DNA of 56,389 nucleotides, from NCBI GenBank assembly GCA_002437115.1, contig DJOD01000056.1:1-56389 (forward strand). The letters are read 5' to 3'. This document shows, one piece after another, positions 42,077-50,419 of the stretch; positions within the stretch are counted from its first letter, which is position 1, and the number at the start of each line of letters is the position of its first letter. Below the pieces are notes generated by a model. The model searched no databases. It saw only the letters and a program-made list of their open reading frames with translations, and was not told the DNA's origin. This stretch comes from Prevotella sp. UBA6447. GTDB taxonomy: Bacteria > Bacteroidota > Bacteroidia > Bacteroidales > Bacteroidaceae. A program made the position numbers and the translations under genes.

Positions 42077-44959
42077 ATGTGTAAAAAGTTAATGTTTTTA
42101 TTTCTGTATGTGGTTTCTTTTGCGGGATATGCATACGCTCAAAAACTTCTTGAGGGCAGAATATTAGATTATTATACCAATCAAGCCTACCAGGACACAC
42201 TCACCCAAGTGCTTCTTCTTTCTGCTGACAGCGCAATTGTAGGAAATGGATATGTCGGGGTAGAAGCCAACCCCAAAACAGGTAAGGTGGAAACGAAATA
42301 CTATATCGAGATTAATCAAAAGGGCAATTACATCATCAAATGCACCCATCCCCATTATGAAACGGCATATTATCCAATAAACATTAAGTTTTACAAGCGA
42401 GAAGATCAAATAGAAGGGAAAGACTTACGTCTCAAGAAAAAGACACCCAAGAGCCTTGACCTGCCCGAAGTACAGGTGACGGCTACCAAGTTGAAATTTT
42501 ATTTCAACAATGACACATTGGTGTATAACGCGGAGACCTTTGCCACTCAGTATGGCTTCGTGCTGAATGACTTGCTGAGGAAAATGCCAGGCATCTCTGT
42601 AGGGGCCAATTATGAGATATACTCAAACGGAAGAAAAGTTGATGAGCTCTTGCTGAATGGAAAGAACTTTTTCAATGCTGACCGCGAGACGCTTATTGAG
42701 AATTTGCCCGCTTACATGATAAAAAACATCAAGGTGTATGAACACGTTGACTCCTTGGAATTGCTCAAATCGCTCGACAAGCAACCGCCTCTTGCTCTTG
42801 ACGTCAAGCTCAAAAAGGGTTACAACTCCACCACCTTGGGTAACGTGGACTTAGGCGTAGGATCCGACGATCGCTACTATGGCCGATTGTTTGGTATGCG
42901 CATCCATGACCTGTATCGTTGGACAGCGTTTGCTGTGTCCAACAACACCAACCACAATGAGCAAATAGACAAAAACGGCCAACTATATAATATGGACAAT
43001 GGCACGGGTGACAAGAAATTCCATGTGGCTGGAATAAACTATAATATAGACAGTCCGACTGACGCTTACAGGATAGAGGGAAATTTCAGAATACAGGGTA
43101 GCAATGAAAATCAAACATACCGTCAGATGGACGATGTGTTCCTAAGCGATGGGGATGCCTATGCTTTCACATCAAGAAACACGAAAGCTCGCAATTTCTC
43201 AGTTCAGACCAGCCATACTTTTGACCTATTCCCAAGAAAGAAATACAACCTAACGATTAGTCCTGCGTTTGTCCATGTCCGCTCAAAGGCAAATGTCGAT
43301 ATGGCCCAACTCAACGCTAACGAGAACATCGCTGACGTGATCGGCAGCAACTGGGCCGACAGCATCCGTTCCCAATCGCTTGGAGAGAAACTGTTGATGT
43401 ACGGAGTAAACAGGGTCTTGAACAAGAAATACACTCCGACGCATTCCACGCAGATGTCACTCAATGCAAACCAAAGTTATCACATTCCTCATACTCCAGA
43501 TTATGTCGGTTTGGAACTGACCGGGCTGTACACAATGCAGTCAACTGACAGTTATGAGCACTATGGCGTTGACTATATAGCCACTTCCTCCAAAGCCAAC
43601 AGTTGGAAAAACCTATACTTGGACAATCGCCTTAAGGATTTCCAATGGTCTGCCAAGGCATCATACACCACATTGTTGAAGAGCGTCCATACGATTGGCA
43701 TCCATGCCAGTTTTGCACACGAATACTCCAATGTTGACAAAAACAACTATAACCTTGCAACCTTGTCGGGCTGGGGTATCGACACTGAATACGAATTGGG
43801 CATGCTCCCTTCTCAACAAGCCCTTTTAGGAACATTGGAGAGAGGCAATTCCTATTCGTATCGGGAGCATCTCAACAAATACACGCTTGACCTCAATTAC
43901 GCCTTGGAATTTCACGGGCACACCTTTGAGGTGACTGTGCCCCTGTCCTTACAGCGGAGAAACCTGCACTTTTACCAAGGGAATCATGAGCAAGTCGTGA
44001 CCCGGCGGATGCTCTCACCTGACGTCACCATCAAGTTGAGAAAATGGATGCGTGGAAACACAGGCAGCAGCTATTCTCTTAACTTCTCTACCAAGAAGTC
44101 CATGCCGGCATTGTTCAATCTTGTCAATCAGTGTAGCGACATATATGAGGTGGCCGTTACACGGGGTAATGAGAACCTGAAGAACGCAACCAGCTACACG
44201 TTAAACGGTTCATACAACTGGCGACCGGTCCTGATGCACAGCCACGCGATTTCCGTTTCGTATAACTATTACAGAAACAAGGTCGGTACGGCCATCTATT
44301 ATGACAAGACGAATGGCAAATATCTCTACACACCGACAAACATCAACGGCAACCAGAATTTTTCAGCCATCATGAACAACTCGTTCTATCTGGACAAGAG
44401 CTACAAGCACAAGTTTTCCAACGTCCTTTCATACACTTATATCCTGAGTGCCGATTTCAGTGGTACGTCAGAAAAGGAATATTTCAACAAAAGCACTGTG
44501 CACAATTCGGTCGTCTCGGAGAAAATGGAATATATGTTCGCGTCAAAAAATACAAAATGCATCGGCACGATTGCACCTTATCTGACATTTCACAGAAGTG
44601 TTTCGCAAAGGCTGGGCTTTGAGACCATCAATGCCTTTTTGTATGGCTTGCAGGCCTCTGCTCGCATCGAACTCCCAGCGTCCATCCGTTTAAACACAGA
44701 GTTGAAAAGCGAATCCAGAAGAGGGTATAGCGACCGCTCCATGAATGACAATGAACTGATTTGGAACATGGGCTTGACCAAATCCTTCAAAAGCAATATC
44801 ACGCTAAGCCTGAATGCAGTGGACCTCCTTGGGCAGCGCAAGAACATCTACAAGGCCGTTACGGCCCAAGCCACGACCGAAAGCATCAGCAACGTGCTTA
44901 GGCGCCATGTGATGTTCCATTTCATTTGGCAGTTTAGTCGTAAGAAAACAAACAAGTAA
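42077..44959 (+). CDS. Outer-membrane beta-barrel protein B (PF14905-like, TonB-receptor fold)
   Basis: 960 residues from the ATG at the signal peptide (MCKKLMFLFLYVVSFAGYAYAQ); the frame is open 69 bp further upstream but without signal-peptide character. Same layout as barrel A: regulatory beta domain (GRILDYYTNQAYQDT), plug (DTLVYNAETFATQYGFVLNDLLRKMPGI; YSNGRKVDELLLNGKNFFNADRETLIENLPAYMIKNIKVYEH), and a long barrel ending FHFIWQFSRKKTNK. Third codon positions are visibly richer in G/C than in barrel A, so the two did not diverge by a very recent duplication. It is intact, unlike its exporter, of which only a remnant follows. Confidence 0.8.
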   Translation: MCKKLMFLFLYVVSFAGYAYAQKLLEGRILDYYTNQAYQDTLTQVLLLSADSAIVGNGYVGVEANPKTGKVETKYYIEINQKGNYIIKCTHPHYETAYYPINIKFYKREDQIEGKDLRLKKKTPKSLDLPEVQVTATKLKFYFNNDTLVYNAETFATQYGFVLNDLLRKMPGISVGANYEIYSNGRKVDELLLNGKNFFNADRETLIENLPAYMIKNIKVYEHVDSLELLKSLDKQPPLALDVKLKKGYNSTTLGNVDLGVGSDDRYYGRLFGMRIHDLYRWTAFAVSNNTNHNEQIDKNGQLYNMDNGTGDKKFHVAGINYNIDSPTDAYRIEGNFRIQGSNENQTYRQMDDVFLSDGDAYAFTSRNTKARNFSVQTSHTFDLFPRKKYNLTISPAFVHVRSKANVDMAQLNANENIADVIGSNWADSIRSQSLGEKLLMYGVNRVLNKKYTPTHSTQMSLNANQSYHIPHTPDYVGLELTGLYTMQSTDSYEHYGVDYIATSSKANSWKNLYLDNRLKDFQWSAKASYTTLLKSVHTIGIHASFAHEYSNVDKNNYNLATLSGWGIDTEYELGMLPSQQALLGTLERGNSYSYREHLNKYTLDLNYALEFHGHTFEVTVPLSLQRRNLHFYQGNHEQVVTRRMLSPDVTIKLRKWMRGNTGSSYSLNFSTKKSMPALFNLVNQCSDIYEVAVTRGNENLKNATSYTLNGSYNWRPVLMHSHAISVSYNYYRNKVGTAIYYDKTNGKYLYTPTNINGNQNFSAIMNNSFYLDKSYKHKFSNVLSYTYILSADFSGTSEKEYFNKSTVHNSVVSEKMEYMFASKNTKCIGTIAPYLTFHRSVSQRLGFETINAFLYGLQASARIELPASIRLNTELKSESRRGYSDRSMNDNELIWNMGLTKSFKSNITLSLNAVDLLGQRKNIYKAVTAQATTESISNVLRRHVMFHFIWQFSRKKTNK

Positions 44960-44964
44960 AGGTC

Positions 44965-45135
44965 ATGCCGGGGAGAGCAAGTCAAATACCAAATCAGCTC
45001 CATGGGTTGTGCACGATAGCCCAGCACTATGTAAAAAGGTTCCACCTACCCTGTCAAACAGACTGGAATTTGTCATCTCTTTTCTGAAAAAACACACATC
45101 TCCACCAGGAGGCATTTAGCGGACGAAAAGTGGGT
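44965..45135 (+). pseudogene. Remnant of a second C39-peptidase exporter
   Basis: It sits 5 bp behind barrel B, exactly where the exporter sits behind barrel A, and begins with the same ATGCCG. QVKYQISSMGC is readable after a one-base shift. A short deletion then removes the catalytic DCG-PSC region; IAQHY-KRF survives, and further on ISTRRHLADEK matches RITEHQLADEM of the intact domain. Several stops and shifts follow and homology fades near 45135. Confidence 0.75.
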
Positions 45136-45785
45136 GTGGGAAGGAAGAGCGGTGGTCAGGAGGCTCGAAAACGCAGGATGGCAGGCTACAGGTCTTGACA
45201 TCGGATAGCTATCGAGATGCGTCAAGTGACAGGAGCGGCCTCAATAGACGCTGAGAGGAAACACGATTCAGCACCTATTGAGCCACGACAAGGCATCTTC
45301 TTCCAGCTTTTCGGACTGACAAGGCGAGCCGGAAACGCAAGAAAGCATGCAACCGATTGACTTACAAGCGACTACGCAAACATCGAAAAACAGCGTGTAT
45401 TTGCGAGCGATGACGCTTGCGCTGGCCGCGGAGCCATTCTCCGAAGGCCTTTTGTCGGGATGTTTCACGTTTGTTCTTGGTCGACACACAGAGATTTGTT
45501 TCGCCCAAAGTTACTCATTTTTTTTGACAGTTATCAAGCGATGCTGAGTTGATTTCTGTTTTTTCATCCATGCTCCTATGGTGGTGGGTTCTATAAAAAT
45601 CTGACAAAACTCATTGATAGAACCCACCACGGTGGCGAAAAGCCCTGTCGGAGGCAAGCGGCTTTTTGCCCCACATTCGCCAAAACTGTGACAAGTCACA
45701 CTTTTTGCGAGTCACCCCCTTGACCGTTCTTCCCAGAATGGGCAGGGAATAATGCGGTGGCGGGGAAAGAAAAGAAATCTTTCCT
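45136..45785. other. Non-coding or decayed stretch with an inverted repeat
   Basis: No clear protein family. A 14-bp perfect inverted repeat with a 22-base loop lies at 45581-45594/45617-45630, followed by a terminator-like hairpin ending in five T (45638-45667). A leftward TAACTTTG box at 45506-45513 precedes a 73-codon minus-strand ORF (45268-45489, Cys-rich), which may be a real small gene, a Prevotella repeat or chance. Confidence 0.4.
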
Positions 45786-45816
45786 TTTGCGTTCTCTACT
45801 TTTTGGAGTAACTTTG
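45786..45816 (+). promoter_or_regulatory. Consensus promoter of leuS (TTTG-19-TAACTTTG)
   Basis: TTTG at 45786-45789 and TAACTTTG at 45809-45816 are separated by 19 bp. Leader of about 60 nt before the leuS ATG. Confidence 0.8.
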
Positions 45817-45880
45817 CATACATCTTTATTTTTAGGGACATCACATTTCTGACAGAAAAACAAAAACACAAGATAACACG

Positions 45881-48739
45881 ATGAACTACGATTTCAGAGA
45901 GATTGAGAAAAAGTGGCAACAGACGTGGGTGGAGCAGAAGACCTACAAGGTGACTGAGGACCCCAGCCGCAAGAAGTACTATGTGCTCAACATGTTCCCC
46001 TATCCGTCGGGAGCGGGCCTGCACGTGGGTCACCCCTTGGGCTACATCGCCAGCGACATCTATGCGCGCTACAAGCGCCAGTGTGGCTTCAACGTGCTCA
46101 ACCCCATGGGCTACGACGCCTACGGACTGCCCGCCGAGCAGTATGCCATCAAGACAGGCCAGCACCCCGCCATCACCACCGAGCAGAACATCAACCACTA
46201 CCGCGAGCAGCTCGACAAGATTGGCTTCTCGTTCGACTGGGACCGTGAGATTCGCACCTGTGACCCAAAGTATTACCACTGGACGCAGTGGGCCTTCGAG
46301 AAGATGTTCAACTCCTACTACGACAACACGCTTCAGAAGGCGCGGCCCATTAGCCTGCTTGTGGAGCACCTGGAAAAGCAGGGCACCGAAGGGCTCCGCG
46401 TGGCCCAGGGTGAGGAGCTCTCGTTCACGGCCGGCGAATGGCGGCACATGAGCGAGAAGCAAAAGGAGGAGACGCTGATGAACTACCGCATAGCCTACAA
46501 GGGCGAGACGATGGTCAACTGGTGTGCCGGACTGGGCACCGTGCTGGCCAACGACGAGGTGGTCGAGGGCGTGTCGGTGCGCGGCGGCTTCCCCGTGGTG
46601 CAGAAGAAAATGAGCCAGTGGTGCCTCCGCGTGTCGGCCTACGCACAGCGCCTGCTCGACGGTCTCGACACCGTGGAGTGGAGCGACTCCATCAAGGAGA
46701 CGCAGCGCAACTGGATCGGGCGCTCGGAAGGCACCGAGATGCAGTTTAAGGTGGCTGGCACCGACGAGTCGTTCACCATCTTCACCACACGCGCCGACAC
46801 CATCTTCGGCGTCACGTTCATGGTGCTCGCCCCCGAGAGCGAACTGGTCGAAAAGCTCACCACAGCCGTCCAGAAGGCCAAGGTCGACCAATATCTCGAC
46901 TACGTGAAGAGCCGCACGGAGCTCGACCGCATGTCAGACCACAAGGTGACGGGCGTGTTCAGCGGCTCCTACGCCGTCAACCCCTTCACGGGCGACAACA
47001 TTCCTGTGTGGATCTCCGAATACGTGCTGGCCGGATATGGCACGGGCGCCATCATGGCTGTGCCAGCCCACGACTCGCGCGACTATGCCTTTGCCAAGCA
47101 CTTCGACCTACCCATCATACCGCTCATCGAGGGAGCGGATGTCTCGGAAGAGAGCTTCGACGCCAAGGAGGGCATCGTCATGAACTCGCCCGCCGCAGGC
47201 AAGCAGACCCTCGACGGCTTCACTCTCAACGGATGCACCGTGAAGGAGGCCATCGCCAAGACCAAGGTGTTCGTCACCGAGCACCAGCTGGGCCGCGTGA
47301 AGGTCAACTACCGCCTGCGCGACGCCATCTTCAGCCGCCAGAGATACTGGGGCGAGCCTTTCCCCGTCTACTACAAGGATGGCATGCCCCAGATGATTCC
47401 CGAGGAGTGCCTGCCCATCGAGTTGCCCGAAATCAAGGAATACAAGCCCACCGAGACAGGCGAGCCGCCACTGGGCCGCGCCGAGAAGTGGGCGTGGGAC
47501 ACCGAGAAGAAGCAAGTGGTGGAGAACAGCCTGATTGACCAGAAGACCGTGTTCCCCCTCGACCTCTACACCATGCCGGGCTTTGCCGGATCGTCGGCCT
47601 ACTACCTGCGCTACATGGATCCGCACAACGACAAGGCGCTGGTGTCGAAGAAAGCCGATGAGTACTGGCGACACGTTGACCTCTACGTGGGTGGCACCGA
47701 GCACGCCACGGGTCACCTCATCTACTCGCGCTTCTGGAACAAGGTGCTCCACGACTACGGTGTGAGCTGCGAGGAAGAGCCCTTCCAGAAGCTCGTCAAC
47801 CAAGGCATGATACAGGGCCGAAGCAACTTTGTGTACCGCGTCAACGAGCTCAGCACGGCCGAGAAGCCCGTCTTCGTGTCGGCCGGCCTGCGCAAGAACT
47901 ACAAGGACGTGACTCCCATCCACGCTTGGGTGAACCTGGTGAAGAACGACATCCTCGACATCGAGGCCTTCAAGGCATGGAGCCCCGAGTACAAGAACGC
48001 CGAGTTTATCCTTGAGAACGGCAAGTATGTGTGTGGCTGGGCCATCGAGAAGATGTCGAAGTCGATGTACAACGTGGTCAACCCCGACGACATCGTGGCC
48101 GACTACGGTGCCGACACGCTGCGCCTCTACGAGATGTTCCTCGGCCCGGTGGAGGCTTCCAAGCCTTGGGACACCAACGGCATCGACGGCTGTTTTCGCT
48201 TCCTCAAGAAGTTTTGGAGCCTTTTCTGGGAGAACCGCACCGACAAGTGGCTGGTCGACGACGGGCCTACCTCGAAGGAGTCGCTCAAGAGCGTGCACAA
48301 GCTCATCAAGAAGGTGACACAGGACATCGAGTCGTTCAGCTACAACACGTCCATCTCCGCCTTCATGATCTGCGTCAACGAGCTGGGACAGCAGCAGTGC
48401 CACAACCGCGAAATGCTGCGCACGCTGGTGGTGCTCCTGGCACCCTTCGCACCCCACATCGCCGAGGAGCTGTGGCACCAGCTGGGCGAGCAGGGAACCG
48501 TCTGCGACGCCAAGTGGCCCACATGGGACGAGAAATACCTCGTGGAGAACGAGATCCAGATGACCGTCAGCTTCAACGGCAAGGCGCGCTTCCAAAAGAC
48601 CTTTGCCGCCGACGCCACCAAGGACGCCATCGAAAAGGAGACCGTCGCCGACGAGCGGAGCCAGAAATACCTGGAGGGCAAGACCATCGTGAAGGTCATC
48701 GTGGTGCCCCGTAAAATCATTAACATCGTTATCAAGTAA
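45881..48739 (+). CDS. leuS: Leucine-tRNA ligase
   Basis: 952 residues, class Ia synthetase charging tRNA-Leu. HIGH motif in YPSGAGLHVGHPLGY (about residue 47), zinc/CP1 region, and the CP1 editing domain with the Thr-rich loop TIFTTRADTIFGVTFM that hydrolyses mischarged tRNA. GTGAIMAVPAHDSRDYAFA is another editing-site segment. The second signature is KMSKSMYNVVNPDD. The C-terminal anticodon-binding and LeuRS tail domains end with KTIVKVIVVPRKIINIVIK. Slightly longer than the Escherichia coli enzyme, as in other Bacteroidetes. First gene of a run with the YitT-like protein and rdgB. Confidence 0.96.
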   Translation: MNYDFREIEKKWQQTWVEQKTYKVTEDPSRKKYYVLNMFPYPSGAGLHVGHPLGYIASDIYARYKRQCGFNVLNPMGYDAYGLPAEQYAIKTGQHPAITTEQNINHYREQLDKIGFSFDWDREIRTCDPKYYHWTQWAFEKMFNSYYDNTLQKARPISLLVEHLEKQGTEGLRVAQGEELSFTAGEWRHMSEKQKEETLMNYRIAYKGETMVNWCAGLGTVLANDEVVEGVSVRGGFPVVQKKMSQWCLRVSAYAQRLLDGLDTVEWSDSIKETQRNWIGRSEGTEMQFKVAGTDESFTIFTTRADTIFGVTFMVLAPESELVEKLTTAVQKAKVDQYLDYVKSRTELDRMSDHKVTGVFSGSYAVNPFTGDNIPVWISEYVLAGYGTGAIMAVPAHDSRDYAFAKHFDLPIIPLIEGADVSEESFDAKEGIVMNSPAAGKQTLDGFTLNGCTVKEAIAKTKVFVTEHQLGRVKVNYRLRDAIFSRQRYWGEPFPVYYKDGMPQMIPEECLPIELPEIKEYKPTETGEPPLGRAEKWAWDTEKKQVVENSLIDQKTVFPLDLYTMPGFAGSSAYYLRYMDPHNDKALVSKKADEYWRHVDLYVGGTEHATGHLIYSRFWNKVLHDYGVSCEEEPFQKLVNQGMIQGRSNFVYRVNELSTAEKPVFVSAGLRKNYKDVTPIHAWVNLVKNDILDIEAFKAWSPEYKNAEFILENGKYVCGWAIEKMSKSMYNVVNPDDIVADYGADTLRLYEMFLGPVEASKPWDTNGIDGCFRFLKKFWSLFWENRTDKWLVDDGPTSKESLKSVHKLIKKVTQDIESFSYNTSISAFMICVNELGQQQCHNREMLRTLVVLLAPFAPHIAEELWHQLGEQGTVCDAKWPTWDEKYLVENEIQMTVSFNGKARFQKTFAADATKDAIEKETVADERSQKYLEGKTIVKVIVVPRKIINIVIK

Positions 48740-49708
48740 ATGACCATCAACCATCAGCTGATCAAGAATGAGGTCGAGGACTACGTGTTCATCACGTTCG
48801 GCCTCATGCTCTACGCCTTCGCCTTCACCATCTTCCTCCTGCCCTACGAGATTGTGACAGGAGGCGTGACAGGCGCGGCGGCCATCGTCTACTACGCCAC
48901 CAGGGTCCCCATCCAAGACACCTACATGGTCATCAACGTGGCGCTGCTCGTCGTGGCGCTGAAGATCCTGGGCTTCAAGTTCCTGATGAAGACCATCTAC
49001 GCCATCTTCATGCTGTCGTTCCTGCTCTGGCTGGCCGGCAAGCTCGCCCCGACGAACCCCGACGGCAGCTATGTGAAGATTCTCGGCGAGGGGCAAGACT
49101 TCATGTCGCTTCTCATCGGGTGTACGATGACAGGCACCTCGCTGGCCATCGTCTTCATGAACAACGGCTCCACGGGCGGCACCGACATCATCGCCGCCTC
49201 GGTCAACAAGTTCTACAACCTGTCGCTCGGGCAAGTGCTCATCGCCGTTGACTTCATCATCATCGGCTCCTGCCTGTTCATCCCGCAGTTTGGAGAGCCC
49301 CTCGACCGCGTTCACAAGGTGGTGTTCGGCCTGTGCACCATGGCCGTGGAGAACTTCACGCTCGACTATGTGATGAACGCCCGCCGCGAGTCGGTGCAGT
49401 TCATGATCTTCTCCAAGAGATACCAGGAGATAGCCAACGCCATCGGCACGCAGATGGATCATGGCGTGACCATCCTCGACGGGCACGGCTGGTACACCGG
49501 ACAAGACATGAAGGTGCTCTGCATCCTGGCCAAGAAGCGCGAGAGCACCACCATCTTCCGTCTCATCAAGATGATTGACCCAAACGCCTTCGTGTCGCAG
49601 TCGGCAGTCATTGGCGTCTACGGCGAGGGCTTCGACAAAATCAAGGTGCGCCTGCCCAAAGACAAGGGGAAGGGCAAACCAACGGAAATAACAAACGTCA
49701 ACAAATGA
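48740..49708 (+). CDS. YitT-family membrane protein (DUF161 + DUF2179)
   Basis: 322 residues. Five or six transmembrane helices in the first 210 residues contain the glycine-rich DUF161 motifs (PYEIVTGGVTGAAAIVYY and MNNGSTGGTDIIAA). A cytoplasmic ferredoxin-like DUF2179 domain follows (MDHGVTILDGHGWYTGQDMKVLCILAKKRE ... IDPNAFVSQSAVIGVYGEGF). The function of the family is not settled. The ATG follows the leuS stop with no gap and the end overlaps rdgB by 4 bp, so the three are one operon. Confidence 0.85.
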   Translation: MTINHQLIKNEVEDYVFITFGLMLYAFAFTIFLLPYEIVTGGVTGAAAIVYYATRVPIQDTYMVINVALLVVALKILGFKFLMKTIYAIFMLSFLLWLAGKLAPTNPDGSYVKILGEGQDFMSLLIGCTMTGTSLAIVFMNNGSTGGTDIIAASVNKFYNLSLGQVLIAVDFIIIGSCLFIPQFGEPLDRVHKVVFGLCTMAVENFTLDYVMNARRESVQFMIFSKRYQEIANAIGTQMDHGVTILDGHGWYTGQDMKVLCILAKKRESTTIFRLIKMIDPNAFVSQSAVIGVYGEGFDKIKVRLPKDKGKGKPTEITNVNK

Positions 49709-50307
49709 AAATAGTATTCGCCACCAACAACCAACACAAGCTGCAGGAAATCAGGGAAATCTTGGGCGACCAGTTTGAAATTCTATCATTGGCCGACATC
49801 GGGTGCCATGAGGACATCCCGGAGACGGGCAACACGCTGGAGGCCAACGCCCACCAGAAGGCCGAATATGTGTTCGACCATTATCACATCGACTGCTTTG
49901 CCGACGACACGGGCCTGGAGGTCGATGCCCTCGGGGGAGCTCCTGGCGTTCACTCGGCACGCTACGCCGAAGGCACCGACCACAACAGCGAGGCCAACAT
50001 GGCCAAGCTGCTGCGCGAACTGGGCGACAACCCCAACCGCAAGGCTCGCTTCCGCACCGTCATATCGCTCATACAGATGGAAGGCGGCAACCCTGTCTGC
50101 AGCCGAGAGTACCAGTTTGAGGGTGCCGTGGAGGGACGCATCGACCGTGAAAAGCACGGCAATGAGGGCTTTGGCTACGACCCGCTCTTCATTCCGGAAG
50201 GCTACGACAAGAGCTTCGCGGAGCTTGGCGAAGAGGTGAAAAACCAAATCAGCCATCGCGCCCGTGCCGTGAAGAAACTGGCCGAATGGCTCAAGGCCGA
50301 GGACTGA
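49705..50307 (+). CDS. rdgB: XTP/dITP diphosphatase (RdgB/HAM1)
   Basis: 200 residues, the standard size. The substrate loop at the N-terminus is FATNNQHKLQEIREIL. The acidic metal site is CFADDTGLEVDALGGAPGVHSARYAE, with the general base Asp in ADDTG. NEGFGYDPLFIPEGYDKSFAEL and SHRARAVKKL complete the family signature. It removes pyrophosphate from ITP, XTP and their deoxy forms so that they are not built into nucleic acids. The start overlaps the YitT-like gene (ATGA). A hairpin follows. Confidence 0.95.
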   Translation: MKIVFATNNQHKLQEIREILGDQFEILSLADIGCHEDIPETGNTLEANAHQKAEYVFDHYHIDCFADDTGLEVDALGGAPGVHSARYAEGTDHNSEANMAKLLRELGDNPNRKARFRTVISLIQMEGGNPVCSREYQFEGAVEGRIDREKHGNEGFGYDPLFIPEGYDKSFAELGEEVKNQISHRARAVKKLAEWLKAED

Positions 50308-50360
50308 GGTTGACGCGGATTATCGAATTGCAACCGAAACATACTGTTTTTTAATATCAC

Positions 50361-50396
50361 AAGGAGCGGCTCAAACAATAGAACCGCTCTTTTTTC
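50361..50396 (+). terminator. Intrinsic terminator after rdgB
   Basis: GAGCGG (50364-50369) pairs with CCGCTC (50384-50389), extended by flanking bases, followed by seven T. Confidence 0.75.
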
Positions 50397-50419
50397 GTTT
50401 ATACATATATTATGTAATA

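Noticed and set aside
47108..49504. 798-codon minus-strand open frame across leuS and the YitT-like gene
   Set aside because: It runs opposite two certain genes and is an antisense shadow produced by their GC-rich codon use.
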